Below, piece after piece: positions 43,384 through 52,646 of a DNA stretch of 64,000 nt. The translations under genes and the position numbers were made by a program. Origin of the DNA: an uncultured Myxococcales bacterium (lineage in GTDB: Bacteria > Myxococcota_A > Bradymonadia > UBA7976 > VGTA01); assembly GCA_937146725.1 (NCBI GenBank), contig CAKZRU010000125.1, positions 1 through 64,000 on the forward strand, in the 5' to 3' direction. The notes under the pieces are model-generated. The model ran no database searches. It was not told the origin of the DNA and saw only the letters and a list, made by a program, of their open reading frames with translations. Within the stretch, counting starts at the first letter, position 1, and every line of letters starts with the position of its first letter.

Positions 43384-45096
43384 ATGAAGACAAACGCTAT
43401 ATATTCAATTCGGCCACTGAGTCATCTTATTATTAATGTTGGTTTAACAGTAGGCTTACTCAGTGCGTGTACAACTGCAGCACCTGTTGATGACTCTAGT
43501 TCTAGCTCTAGTTCAGAGCAGAATACAAAGGTCAATACAGATCAAGAAGTAGCGCTTAGCTTAGTCAGTGATGTAGAGGCCCTTAAAAAGTCTGTTTTTG
43601 TGGCCCTCAGTAAAGATGCTAAAGATTTAGAACTTTGGGAAAAGAGCGAAGCTTGGATAAAGCTTTATCAAGGTCAAAATGATGAGGCGATTCAAGCTTT
43701 TGATGCAGAAATTAAAGCTCAAGAACAAGTCGATCCTGCAATCAATATTGGTAAGGTGAGAGCTCAACTTGAATTGGCAGTTTCTTATCAACACTTGAGT
43801 ATTATTAACCGCTTTCTAGTCCCAAGTTGGCTCACTTATGAGCGCAGTCGCCCCAATAGTGACTTGCATGCACAGTGGTATCAGCTCATAGAGATCTTAC
43901 ACTTAAGCCAAAGCTCTGATCCGAAAGATCAAAAGGCTTATAAGGCTTTACTTAAGCAAGCCCAGACTTCACCAGAGCTTTCTGAATGGCTTGATTTCTT
44001 ATTAAAAAAAGGGTCTAGCCCCAGTACTGCCAAAATTGAAAGCCAATATCGACGCTGGCTTAGTTTCTTAAAGTTGAGTGACGCAAATAAACTCGATAAA
44101 GCCGGTAAAAAACTCAGTAAACTCAAGGCGAATGGACATATATTCACTGCTTCTGGTCAAGGCAAAATTCCAGATTTAAAAGTCTTTGATCCACGAATTC
44201 CTCAAAGGTTACAAAACCATTATGCCCAGGCAGTACTCAATGCATGTTCTCACTTAACATTTGGATCATATTATTGTGGTCGTGCTTATGAAATTCTTGG
44301 TGATTCAAAACAGGCCTTATCAAACTATAAAAATGCACTTAAAGAGCATAAAGATTTACTTGTTAAAGCGCCTCAAAATTATATTGAGCATGTTTTACTG
44401 AGTACGCATAGTTCATTCGAGGGCTTTGCTGATGAGATTAAGGCACGTATTAAGAAACTAGAAACCCAAGGTCATTTGGGCTCAAAACCTTCAGAAGCCA
44501 GTCGCAAACAAACGGTTGAAAACTCATCAGATGCTCAAGCAGAATCAAAGCCAAACTCAGAATCAAAGCCAAACTCCAAATCAAGCACCAAGTTAAGCGC
44601 AGAGTCAGAACCAAGTACTTCTAAGCTTTTATGGTTGGCTTATGCTCAAGAATCAACCCAAACTCTGCCACAACTTTTTCCACAAAGAAGACGAGCATTA
44701 GGACAGGCATTCTCAAAGGCGCTCGAGGAAGCCAAAGGCCCTCAACTTTCATATGTAGCTTCACTTGGTTTAGGTGACCGATGGCTTGATGAGCTACATT
44801 ATCAATACGCTGACTTACTAGTACAACGTGATCAAAGAGTCCAAGCGCTCAAGGTACTAAATGCTGCTGAAGAAGCCAAAGCGGGTTCACGCTTACAAGG
44901 TCGAAACCGATTGCCGCGCTTGCTACTCAGTGCATATAACCAACTCAAAATGGGACGTCATCGAGTCAGTGCCAAATATTTTCAACGCTTAAAAGAAAAG
45001 ATTCCGGCTTTATCTTTTGTTCTTGTAATGACAAGTGACATTCTCAGTGGTAAATCTTTTGAGAATAATGGAAGCCGAGCTAATGTAGGTCAGTAA
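43384..45096 (+). CDS. Lipoprotein with TPR-like helices, unknown function
   Basis: 570 residues. The signal sequence has a clear lipobox (VGLLSAC), followed by a Ser-run linker. The remainder is mostly helical with weak TPR-like periodicity (SEAWIKLYQGQNDEAIQAFDAEI; HLTFGSYYCGRAYEILGDSKQALSNYKNALKEHKDLLVKA; HYQYADLLVQRDQRVQALKVLNAAEEAKAG). A Ser/Lys-rich repeat (SESKPNSESKPNSKSS, about residues 385-410) splits the helical parts. No enzyme motif is visible. Position directly before the ABC importer suggests an envelope complex or a lipoprotein partner of the importer (inference). Confidence 0.68.
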   Translation: MKTNAIYSIRPLSHLIINVGLTVGLLSACTTAAPVDDSSSSSSSEQNTKVNTDQEVALSLVSDVEALKKSVFVALSKDAKDLELWEKSEAWIKLYQGQNDEAIQAFDAEIKAQEQVDPAINIGKVRAQLELAVSYQHLSIINRFLVPSWLTYERSRPNSDLHAQWYQLIEILHLSQSSDPKDQKAYKALLKQAQTSPELSEWLDFLLKKGSSPSTAKIESQYRRWLSFLKLSDANKLDKAGKKLSKLKANGHIFTASGQGKIPDLKVFDPRIPQRLQNHYAQAVLNACSHLTFGSYYCGRAYEILGDSKQALSNYKNALKEHKDLLVKAPQNYIEHVLLSTHSSFEGFADEIKARIKKLETQGHLGSKPSEASRKQTVENSSDAQAESKPNSESKPNSKSSTKLSAESEPSTSKLLWLAYAQESTQTLPQLFPQRRRALGQAFSKALEEAKGPQLSYVASLGLGDRWLDELHYQYADLLVQRDQRVQALKVLNAAEEAKAGSRLQGRNRLPRLLLSAYNQLKMGRHRVSAKYFQRLKEKIPALSFVLVMTSDILSGKSFENNGSRANVGQ

Positions 45097-45184
45097 GTAA
45101 TCTGTAAATTAAAATGCTTCTAATTTCTTCATCCAATCATCTCTTAAACTTTAGACTTTATACAAATCTCGCAAGGAGCCTCCC

Positions 45185-46750
45185 ATGACTCAAAAAAATA
45201 TGGTTCTTAGCCTTTATAAACAAGGCTCACTTCTCCTGCTTGGAATGATCGCTTTAGTTCTTTGCACACCACAATTAGGGAATGCTCAGGTATTTAGATA
45301 TCCCGAGTCCTCAAAACAGTCTTCATTGATGCCATTCTTTGTTGAAAATATGAGTGCGGTTCGCATTACTGAGTTTATTTTTGAGCCACTAGTGACCAAG
45401 AATAAACGAGGTGATATCGAAGGTGTGCTCGCTTACTCATGGACACCAACTCCAGACGGCTTAGGGATTACATTTAAGCTCAGACAGGGGGTTAAGTGGC
45501 ATGACGGACGTCCATTTACCGCACGTGATGTCGTTTTTACTGTTAAAGCTGCCCAAGACAGAAAAACCTTATTCAATAGCAAGTCTAAGTACCGCTTTAT
45601 TAAAAGTGTACAAGCCATTGGTGACTACCAAGTTCAATTTAGGTTCATTCAGCCCAAGAAAAAGCCTGAAGAACTATTTAATTTCAAAATTATTCCTGCC
45701 CATGCCTTCAAAAGCACAGCGATCAAACGCTTAGATAAATTTAATCGCCGACCGATTGGTACTGGTCCATATAAGGTTGAAGAAGCCGCTTTACGTGTGA
45801 CCAAATTAGTTAAGTTTGATGGTTATTGGGGACGAGCAAGTATTCGTGGGGTGGAAATGATTCACACTCCGGACTCAAGCGAGCAAATTAACTTGCTTAA
45901 ATATTCGGGACAGGGATCCGGTGTACAAGCAGTCATATTTATTCCACCAAAGAATCTAAGTATCTTTGAAAATAGTGACACTGTTGTTTTAGAGCCTTAT
46001 CACACTGTATCTTGGTGGTATTTGGCCTTTAATCATAAAAACAAGGGTTTAAGTGATGTAAAGGTTCGACAGGCGATTGCAATGGCTATGGACCGTGAAG
46101 AGCTACTTGGCGCTCACCTTGGCCAAGGTGATATTCTAAGTGGACCCTTTACCGAATCAAGCCCCTATTATAACTTTGATGTCGAGGCTCGTGAGCAAGA
46201 TTTAGATGAAGCTAAGAGCTTATTAGATCAAGCGGGCTATAGGATGAAGCGTGGTGTAAGAACCAAGGGACGCACCAAACTTACCCTTGATTTCGTACTC
46301 AATAAGGATTTACCAAATAGTCAGCAGCTTGCTTTATCGATTCAAGCCCAACTCAAGCAAATCGGTGTTGATGTAAAAACAACCTTTGTTGATGCGGCTC
46401 TATACCAAGAGAAGGTCTTTAACCGTAAGCAGTTTGATCTGACAATGAATGTTTGGTCTTTCAATGAAATCGAAGATATTTTCCCCTTGTTTAGAACTGG
46501 AGCTCCCTCTAACTACATAAGTTATTCCAACAAGGCAATCGATGCTAAACTTGATGAATCTCGTCGTGAAAGTGACTACAAAGCCCACAAAGAAATTATG
46601 ATGAACTTGCATCAAATGCTCAACGAAGATCTGCCTTATGTCTTCTTATGGTCACTTGATATTTACTCAGGTTTAAGTCGCCAACTCAAAGACATCTTTA
46701 TCCAGCCTTACTATTACTATTCTTTCTTTAAGGACTGGTCTTTGAAGTGA
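45185..46750 (+). CDS. ABC transporter substrate-binding protein, peptide/nickel family
   Basis: A 521-residue periplasmic SBP of family 5 (DppA/OppA/NikA-like). The signal peptide ends near LGNAQV. Family features are ITEFIFEPLVTKNKRGDIEGVLAYSW, GLGITFKLRQGVKWHDGRPFTARDVVFTVK, RPIGTGPYKVEE, DVKVRQAIAMAMDREELL and LALSIQAQLKQIGVDVKTTFVD. The ligand is unknown; di- or oligopeptides are the default. AAGGAG lies seven bases before the ATG. Its stop overlaps the GTG of the permease gene. Confidence 0.92.
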   Translation: MTQKNMVLSLYKQGSLLLLGMIALVLCTPQLGNAQVFRYPESSKQSSLMPFFVENMSAVRITEFIFEPLVTKNKRGDIEGVLAYSWTPTPDGLGITFKLRQGVKWHDGRPFTARDVVFTVKAAQDRKTLFNSKSKYRFIKSVQAIGDYQVQFRFIQPKKKPEELFNFKIIPAHAFKSTAIKRLDKFNRRPIGTGPYKVEEAALRVTKLVKFDGYWGRASIRGVEMIHTPDSSEQINLLKYSGQGSGVQAVIFIPPKNLSIFENSDTVVLEPYHTVSWWYLAFNHKNKGLSDVKVRQAIAMAMDREELLGAHLGQGDILSGPFTESSPYYNFDVEAREQDLDEAKSLLDQAGYRMKRGVRTKGRTKLTLDFVLNKDLPNSQQLALSIQAQLKQIGVDVKTTFVDAALYQEKVFNRKQFDLTMNVWSFNEIEDIFPLFRTGAPSNYISYSNKAIDAKLDESRRESDYKAHKEIMMNLHQMLNEDLPYVFLWSLDIYSGLSRQLKDIFIQPYYYYSFFKDWSLK

Positions 46751-47781
46751 GTCAAATCGGTTTAGATCATCCTCAACAAAAGAGCGCTATGTTGAATGAA
46801 GCTACCATTCGTTGGAGCCTATGGTTAGGCAGCAAGTTACTGCGTGGTCTATCCTTGCTCTGTGGTGCTAGTTTTATCATCTATGCAACCCTGCGTTCAG
46901 CACCAGGTGACATGGTTGATTTGATCTTAGGGCTCAATGGCACTCCTGAAATGAAAGCTGATCTTAGAGCAGAGTTTGGCCTTGATCTAAACATCATCGA
47001 AGGATATGGACGTTGGGCTTGGCGTGCTTTAAGTGGTGATTTAGGTATATCGATTACTTTTATGCCGGGTGAGCCGGTACTTTCCCTAGCGGGCCCCGCT
47101 TTTCTAGTGACCTTGAGCATTGCCGTGGTCTCTTTGCTATGTAGTATTGCTGTTGCATATGGTTTGGCCATTTTATTGGGTCCACCTCGTCCAAGACAGG
47201 CGTTTTTGCTCGGCCCAATTCAGCTTCTTAATGCTGCCCCTTCATTTGTGGTGGCGATTTGCCTAGCTAAAGTCATTAATGAGCTGATTCAGTTTCAGCT
47301 TGCCGGCGGTGGTCAGATTCCTCCTTCTTGGTATCCGATTCCGACCTATCAAAAGATTACTGATTCCATTGCGCCTTTTTGCTTTGCAGCGCTTTCAATC
47401 AGCTTGGGAGATGGTTTGTTTACCGACCTATTCAATGCCTTACGAGCCGAGTTGATGAGCTTAAACGAATCTCTGTTTATTAGTGCAGTTCGAGCAAAGG
47501 GAGCTGCCGTTCGGAAGCATCTAATTAAGAATCTAATCGTACCCACTCTTTCAGTGTTTACCGCTCGTCTACCACTTGTTTTAAGCGCAGTGGTGATTGT
47601 TGAGTATATCTTTACGCTCGATGGTTCAGGTTATCTTTTATTGCAAGCAGCTAAAAACAGAGATGTGCCTGTTGTGGTTGGCGTTAGCTTGTTCTTCATC
47701 TTTGCAGTCATTGTTATGAACCTCATTTTGGACTTGGTTAAAGCATTGGTTGATCCAAGAGAAGTGGCTAAAGGAGATTAA
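46747..47781 (+). CDS. ABC transporter permease, DppB/OppB type
   Basis: 344 residues with about six membrane spans. The opening LLRGLSLLCGASFIIYATLRSAPGDMVDLILG matches the DppB N-terminus (F-x-x-x-R-x-x-PGD). The EAA-like cytoplasmic loop ESLFISAVRAKGAAVRKHLIKNLIVPTL contacts the ATPase, and VEYIFTLDGSGYLLLQA is the usual end segment. The start is a GTG overlapping the SBP stop (GTGA). An additional Gly-rich periplasmic loop (QLAGGGQIPPSWYP) lies mid-protein. Confidence 0.92.
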   Translation: MSQIGLDHPQQKSAMLNEATIRWSLWLGSKLLRGLSLLCGASFIIYATLRSAPGDMVDLILGLNGTPEMKADLRAEFGLDLNIIEGYGRWAWRALSGDLGISITFMPGEPVLSLAGPAFLVTLSIAVVSLLCSIAVAYGLAILLGPPRPRQAFLLGPIQLLNAAPSFVVAICLAKVINELIQFQLAGGGQIPPSWYPIPTYQKITDSIAPFCFAALSISLGDGLFTDLFNALRAELMSLNESLFISAVRAKGAAVRKHLIKNLIVPTLSVFTARLPLVLSAVVIVEYIFTLDGSGYLLLQAAKNRDVPVVVGVSLFFIFAVIVMNLILDLVKALVDPREVAKGD

Positions 47782-47782
47782 G

Positions 47783-48670
47783 ATGACTGGGCAATCGACT
47801 GGGCAATCGACTAGGCAATCGACTTGGTACTCGACTTGGTACTCGACTTGGCACTCTGCGTGGAAGGAACAGCCACTTTCTTTTAAACTCAGCAGTATTA
47901 TTGTTGTGCTTGTTCTATGCTTTGGCGTGATTAATCCATTTATTTCCTATGATCCTGTTTTAGATGTGGAACTCAGTCGACGTGACTTAGCGCCTTCATG
48001 GGAATATTGGATGGGAACTGATGGGCAAGGCCGATCGGTAGCCTTGAGACTCTTTAAAGGGATTGAGGCCTTTTTCTTTCCCGGACTGATTGCGGGCTTG
48101 TTTGCGGCATTTGTTGGTGGGGTTTTAGGTGCGCTTTGCGGTTACTTTGGTGGTTGGATTGGCCGGAGTTTATCCGCAGTATTAGAGTTAATTGACACTC
48201 TGCCACGTATGGTTTTTTTGGTTCTTATCTGTACAATCTTTCCGCCGAGTATCTTGTTGATCTCGATCATTTCAAGTGTGCTTTTTATCCCATCAATTGC
48301 GACGATTATTCGACGTAAAGTAGAGGCTTTGGGGGCAGAAGATTACATTTTAGCGCATGTTGCTCATGGCTTTCATCCTCTAAAGATCATTAGCTATCAT
48401 ATTCTATGGCTACAATGTCGTGCTTTGCTGACCCGGCAGATGATCTTTGTATTCTCCTATGTTCTATTTATCGAAACCGCTCTTTCATATCTTGGAGATT
48501 ATGGCGTTCAAGAACCGTATCCATCTTGGGGTAATATGGTGGCTCAATCCCGTATTTCAGCAGTTGCGTGGCCTTGGGCATTACCGGCTTTGGCCATCAT
48601 TATCACCATTGCGGCTTTGTTGGCTTTTGGTGATGGCATTGCTCGCCGTGAAGAAGAGGTCAAACGATGA
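47783..48670 (+). CDS. ABC transporter permease, DppC/OppC type, with repeat N-terminus
   Basis: The start ATG at 47783 has AAGGAG six bases upstream; the longer frame from 47750 overlaps the preceding gene. The first ~26 residues consist of tetrapeptide repeats (GQST, RQST, WYST, WHSA) from a 12-bp tandem repeat. The DppC core follows: ISYDPVLDVELSRRDLAPSWEYWMGTDGQGRSVALRLFKGIEAFFFPGLIAG, then EALGAEDYILAHVAHGFHPLKIISYHIL as the EAA loop, and ETALSYLGDYGVQEPYPSWGNMVAQSR. The length is otherwise normal. Its stop overlaps the ATPase start (ATGA). Confidence 0.92.
   Translation: MTGQSTGQSTRQSTWYSTWYSTWHSAWKEQPLSFKLSSIIVVLVLCFGVINPFISYDPVLDVELSRRDLAPSWEYWMGTDGQGRSVALRLFKGIEAFFFPGLIAGLFAAFVGGVLGALCGYFGGWIGRSLSAVLELIDTLPRMVFLVLICTIFPPSILLISIISSVLFIPSIATIIRRKVEALGAEDYILAHVAHGFHPLKIISYHILWLQCRALLTRQMIFVFSYVLFIETALSYLGDYGVQEPYPSWGNMVAQSRISAVAWPWALPALAIIITIAALLAFGDGIARREEEVKR
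47789..47860 (+). repeat. 12-bp tandem repeat at the start of the DppC-type gene
   Basis: Six 12-base units: GGGCAATCGACT twice, AGGCAATCGACT, TGGTACTCGACT twice and TGGCACTCTGCG. They encode GQST, GQST, RQST, WYST, WYST and WHSA. Two unit types arranged in blocks point to recent duplication. Confidence 0.92.
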
Positions 48671-49578
48671 GTGAGCAAACTTTAGTTGATGTACAAGACC
48701 TAGTGATTGAGTTTGATACGCCTAAAGGACGAGTACGAGTCGTTGATGGCGTCAGCTTTTCAGTATCACCAGGTGAGGTCTTGGGCATACTAGGAGAGTC
48801 CGGTAGTGGTAAAACCATGAGCACTCAAGCTATTTTGGGATTGATTGGTGGCTATCCCGGAGTAATGGGTGGGCAAATTAATCTTAACGATCAAGGTGTC
48901 ACTTACGAACTACTCAAGGACCTGCCTTCATTTATTAGTGAGCGTCGTGGTCAGCCCGAAAAAAATGAACGGGCTTGGCGTAAGCATCGCTATGCACAAA
49001 TGAAAAAACTTTGGGGACGAGCGATTACCTCAATTTTTCAAAATCCCCGACGATCTCTTGACCCTTTAATGACAGTAGGGCAGCAGGTTAAAGAATCCAT
49101 ACAAGCTAGAGAATCGCATAAAGACGCTCTTGAAAGACTCAATGATCAGGCTCAAACAGAAGAAGCTTTAGAATGGTTGGCCAAGGTACAAATGGTTGAT
49201 CCGGCACGAGTATATCACAGCTATCCGCATGAGTTGTCTGGTGGTATGTGTCAACGTGCTATGATTGCAGTTGCCTTGGCCTGTAAACCTTCTATTTTAG
49301 TTGCAGATGAGCCAACAACCGGTCTTGATGCCACGGTTCGAGCTCAAATCGTCCATCTATTGCAAGATCTCATCAAAGCAGAGCAATGCGCTATGCTGTA
49401 CATTACCCATGATATACGTGAAATGCTTTATTTAGCTGACCGAGTGATTGTGATGCGTCATGGAAAAGTTTTGGAACAAGTGAGTGCTAATGATCTTAAG
49501 GAGCATGCTTTAGAACGGCATGAATATACCCAAGTTCTATTAGATGCCGCAGGGATGATCGGAGCACATGATGAATAA
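48667..49578 (+). CDS. ABC transporter ATP-binding protein, DppD/OppD type
   Basis: A 303-residue ATPase. Walker A is GESGSGKTMS, the Q-loop is IFQNPRRSLDPLMTVGQQV, the signature is HELSGGMCQRAMIAVAL, Walker B is ILVADEPTTGLD and the H-loop is YITHD. The motif order and the nucleotide-site spacing are those of the OppD subfamily. The ~35-residue insertion between Walker A and the Q-loop (DLPSFISERRGQPEKNERAWRKHRYAQMKKLW) is longer than usual. It has ATGA coupling with the permease gene and overlaps the next ATPase gene by 11 bases. Confidence 0.93.
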   Translation: MSEQTLVDVQDLVIEFDTPKGRVRVVDGVSFSVSPGEVLGILGESGSGKTMSTQAILGLIGGYPGVMGGQINLNDQGVTYELLKDLPSFISERRGQPEKNERAWRKHRYAQMKKLWGRAITSIFQNPRRSLDPLMTVGQQVKESIQARESHKDALERLNDQAQTEEALEWLAKVQMVDPARVYHSYPHELSGGMCQRAMIAVALACKPSILVADEPTTGLDATVRAQIVHLLQDLIKAEQCAMLYITHDIREMLYLADRVIVMRHGKVLEQVSANDLKEHALERHEYTQVLLDAAGMIGAHDE

Positions 49579-50539
49579 GCCCCTTTTATCAGCTAGAAAT
49601 CTACATAAGGTTTTTAAAAGCCCTGGTGGTAAGCAAACGGTTGCAATCGATCAGGTTGACCTTGATCTGTATACCGGTGAAGTTGTGGCCCTCATTGGTG
49701 AGTCTGGCAGTGGTAAAACAACGTTAGGGCGTGCTTTGCTACGTCTGATTTCCCTCGACCAAGGCCAAGTTCAGTTTTTGGATCAAGATTTATTGGCTCT
49801 GAAGGGCTCTGAACTCCGCCAAGCACGTCGACAATTCCAGATGATTTTTCAAAATCAACAAGCCAATCTTCACCCTCGCTTAAGTGTGGCGGAGATGATG
49901 GATGAATCCTTAGTCTTACATCATCCAGAACAAAGTGCAGCCGAACGCCAAAGCATGATGAATACCCTTTTAGATCAAGTTGGCTTATCCAATCATCACG
50001 ATCGTTATTTAGCGAGTCTGTCGGGTGGTGAACAGCGGCGAGTAGGCTTAGCTAGAATATTAGCCACCTCACCAAAGTTGGTTGTTGCAGATGAACCCAC
50101 AAGTGGTTTGGATGCAGCGATTAAATTACAAACCATAGAGCTTTTAAAGACCCTCAAAGGGGAGTCTCTCACCTATCTTTTAATTTCTCATGACTTAGGT
50201 TTAGTTCGGCGAATCGCTGATCGGGTGCTAGTGATGTTAAGAGGAAGAATCATTGAAGAAATCTCAATTCAAGACTTGGGTATGATCAAGCATCATCCTT
50301 ATACACAAAAGCTTTTGGAGGCTTCAAATCTTGGGAAAAAAACGGATATTGAGCACACTCAATATAAAAATGCATCGATTGAAGATGTGAGAGGGCATAG
50401 TATCGGTTGTCACTATTGTAGTCTTTGTCCCTTACTTGCCAATACTCCGGAACTTAAAGACCTTTGTTATTCCCAAAGACCTACGCTTACTCAACAAGTT
50501 GCTTGTTTTTCTTTGAGCAAAGAAAGAGAGCTTGTATGA
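49568..50539 (+). CDS. ABC transporter ATP-binding protein, DppF/OppF type
   Basis: A 323-residue ATPase. Walker A is GESGSGKTTLG, the Q-loop is IFQNQQANLHPRLSVAEMM, the signature is SLSGGEQRRVGLARIL, Walker B is LVVADEPTSGLD and the H-loop is ISHDLG. The C-terminal extension has CHYCSLCPLLANTPELKDLC, like the Cys-containing oligopeptide tail (CxxxCP) of OppF, which in some members binds an Fe-S cluster. Two adjacent ATGs (49568, 49571) can start it. It completes the five-gene importer begun at 45185. Confidence 0.93.
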   Translation: MMNKPLLSARNLHKVFKSPGGKQTVAIDQVDLDLYTGEVVALIGESGSGKTTLGRALLRLISLDQGQVQFLDQDLLALKGSELRQARRQFQMIFQNQQANLHPRLSVAEMMDESLVLHHPEQSAAERQSMMNTLLDQVGLSNHHDRYLASLSGGEQRRVGLARILATSPKLVVADEPTSGLDAAIKLQTIELLKTLKGESLTYLLISHDLGLVRRIADRVLVMLRGRIIEEISIQDLGMIKHHPYTQKLLEASNLGKKTDIEHTQYKNASIEDVRGHSIGCHYCSLCPLLANTPELKDLCYSQRPTLTQQVACFSLSKERELV

Positions 50540-51357
50540 AACTTATTAAGCTGACAGTATCGATGTTGAAAAAGAGTCAAAATAACTTATCTTGGCATAC
50601 TACAAAGGCTTGGCTTGCTGTATTTGTTTATCTTTCAGCTTGTATTGCTCCAGTGAGTGGAATGGCTAGTCCGGTTCGCAGTTATGAGCAACAGCTTGAG
50701 CAAGTGCGCTTATACATAAATAATGAAATGTATGAAGCGGCGCGAACAGAGCTTTTAAAACTGAGTCAAAGTAAAAGTGGTCAGCAAGATGAACGAGTCT
50801 ATATCGCACTGGCCAAAGTCACTTATAAATTACATCAAATCACGATGGCACTCAGTTATTTACGCACCGCACGCAGTCTAGCAAAAGTGCCCCAAGCGAA
50901 GGAAAAACTTTCTAGCTTGTATGAGCAATGGCTGAGTACTTATGGTTTGGTACGCTTTGAACCTGCAGATCAAGTTCAACGTGGGATCGTGAATCTGAGT
51001 CGCAAGCGAAAACTGATTAACAAAGAGCGACAAGCCGCTCTTGAATATGCACAAAAAGCGCTTAAAAAGGGTGTCGACTTACCTCTTTCGCTCTATTTAC
51101 CTTATGGTCATTATTCAGCAAATGGTACTTCATTTAAATTAAAGCGTAATGCGCCTACACCGATTGTTGAGTTGATGCTTGTTCCCATGGCAGAGCCTCA
51201 GAAGCAACCATCTTCAAGTCATGCTAATCAACATTGGTTGTACATTGGCTTAGGCTCAGCGGCTGTGGTTGCTTTGGGTATAGTTGCGTATTCTCTATCA
51301 CAAGATGAAGAAGCCCCAAGTAATCGCCTAACGATTAACATTACCGATGGTCGTTAA
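50536..51357 (+). CDS. Secreted/membrane TPR-like protein with C-terminal anchor
   Basis: The start is at the ATG at 50536, which overlaps the TGA of the ATPase gene (ATGA); the open frame to 50464 lies inside that gene. The leader TKAWLAVFVYLSACIAPVSGMA suggests export. Helical TPR-like repeats span about residues 50-140 (YEQQLEQVRLYINNEMYEAARTELLKLS, VYIALAKVTYKLHQITMALSYLRTARSL). A beta-type segment follows, and then one C-terminal membrane span (WLYIGLGSAAVVALGIVAYSL). Function is unknown. Translational coupling to the importer is notable, since TPR proteins are not part of standard importers. Confidence 0.7.
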   Translation: MKLIKLTVSMLKKSQNNLSWHTTKAWLAVFVYLSACIAPVSGMASPVRSYEQQLEQVRLYINNEMYEAARTELLKLSQSKSGQQDERVYIALAKVTYKLHQITMALSYLRTARSLAKVPQAKEKLSSLYEQWLSTYGLVRFEPADQVQRGIVNLSRKRKLINKERQAALEYAQKALKKGVDLPLSLYLPYGHYSANGTSFKLKRNAPTPIVELMLVPMAEPQKQPSSSHANQHWLYIGLGSAAVVALGIVAYSLSQDEEAPSNRLTINITDGR

Positions 51358-51422
51358 AGCTTATTAATCAACTTATTAGAATAAAATGACTTAAAAACTT
51401 TAAAGTATAGGGTTCTAAATCA

Positions 51423-51452
51423 TTTCCCTCATCAAAGATCTTCAAATATAAT
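51423..51452 (+). promoter_or_regulatory. Possible promoter upstream of the TolB-like gene
   Basis: A perfect TATAAT at 51447-51452, with a weak -35 (TTTCCC, 51423-51428) 18 bases before it. It lies 40 bases before the ATG at 51492. The preceding ~130 bases are AT-rich and non-coding. Confidence 0.4.
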
Positions 51453-51491
51453 CATACAGTTCAGTTATCTAAATAACTATGGAGGCAACAT

Positions 51492-52646
51492 ATGTTAAGC
51501 TCTTATGCTCATAAATTAAGACAGGGTTCTACACTTTTAGTATCAGTAGGTGCTATGCTTTTTAGCTTAAATGCTGAAGCTAAAGTTGGAGTACCGGTAC
51601 AAGTGGCCTCTAGGCCAAGTGCTCACTGTCAAGCTCCACAATGGTCGCCGGATGGCGCTAAGCTAGCGATTGACGTTTATAATCCTAAGGTTGAAGCGCG
51701 TGAAGTTTGGGTCATGGATCTCAATCAACGCTTCACGGTTACTCGTGAAGAGCAAGTTTTACCATTGGGCCAAAAGGCAAGTCGTCTGAATGGTGGAAAA
51801 ACACCTCCAGTGATCGAGTTTTCTTGGACGCCTGACATGGAAATGCTTAACCCTCCATATGTTTTTAGTAGTCAAGGAATGAATCGTAAAAACTTTGATA
51901 TTTATGCGGATGGTAGCTGGATCACTGAAGCAAATACTGGTAACGATGGACAACCCGTATTTTCTCCAGATTCTAATTATTTAGCCTATACCTCTCAGCA
52001 AAGAGAATCCGGCGATATTATGATCATTGACTATACCGGAGATATGGTACCAAAACCACTCACAAACACTCCAACTGCAACAGAATATCTTCCTCAATGG
52101 CACCCAAAAGAGCCTAAGCTTTTATTTATTCGCTCTCAAAAAAGTCGTGGCCAAGATATTATGATTGTTGATGATCCTAAATCGCCAAAGACTTCAACTC
52201 GGGAACTTACAAATTGGAAAGCAGATGAGATTCGTCCTCATTGGTCACCTAATGGTGAATATGTTGCTTTCTACTCCAATGAAAATAGTGGCAGTGATAA
52301 GATCTTTGATCTGTGGGTCATTAAAGCCGATGGAACCGGAGCTAAGCGTTTAGCAAAAGATGTAATTGTTGATGACCACAAAGGTCCAGCTTGGTCAGGA
52401 GATAGTTCGGTTATTTTCTTTGTACAAAAAGATTATAAACTCTCCAACCCGATTATGTGGGCTGATATCCATGGTAAAAAGAAGGGCATGATTACCTCAG
52501 AGACTCAAATTAACTCTGATTTGAATGCTTACCATAATGGGGACCAAGTCCAATTAGCTTATCGTTCAGCAGGGCTAAAAGGCGCAGTTAAAAAGACCTG
52601 GCAAAAAATCTTTGTGATTAGTTTTAAGATGAGCGAGCTCAAATGA
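51492..52646 (+). CDS. TolB-like beta-propeller (PD40/WD40-like) periplasmic protein
   Basis: 384 residues with GGAGG before the ATG and a signal peptide ending near LNAEAKV. At least four PD40-type blades are visible: QAPQWSPDGAKLAIDVYNP, QPVFSPDSNYLAYTSQQ, EYLPQWHPKEPKLLFIRSQ, IRPHWSPNGEYVAFYSNEN and GPAWSGDSSVIFFVQKD. TolB propellers bind Pal in the Tol-Pal envelope system; whether this is the true TolB is doubtful, because the N-terminal TolB domain is absent. Four-base ATGA overlap with the PEGA gene follows. Confidence 0.82.
   Translation: MLSSYAHKLRQGSTLLVSVGAMLFSLNAEAKVGVPVQVASRPSAHCQAPQWSPDGAKLAIDVYNPKVEAREVWVMDLNQRFTVTREEQVLPLGQKASRLNGGKTPPVIEFSWTPDMEMLNPPYVFSSQGMNRKNFDIYADGSWITEANTGNDGQPVFSPDSNYLAYTSQQRESGDIMIIDYTGDMVPKPLTNTPTATEYLPQWHPKEPKLLFIRSQKSRGQDIMIVDDPKSPKTSTRELTNWKADEIRPHWSPNGEYVAFYSNENSGSDKIFDLWVIKADGTGAKRLAKDVIVDDHKGPAWSGDSSVIFFVQKDYKLSNPIMWADIHGKKKGMITSETQINSDLNAYHNGDQVQLAYRSAGLKGAVKKTWQKIFVISFKMSELK

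Noticed and set aside
51492..52646. True TolB of the Tol-Pal system
   Set aside because: PD40 blades are present, but the N-terminal TolB domain and the neighbouring tol/pal genes are absent. Called TolB-like only.
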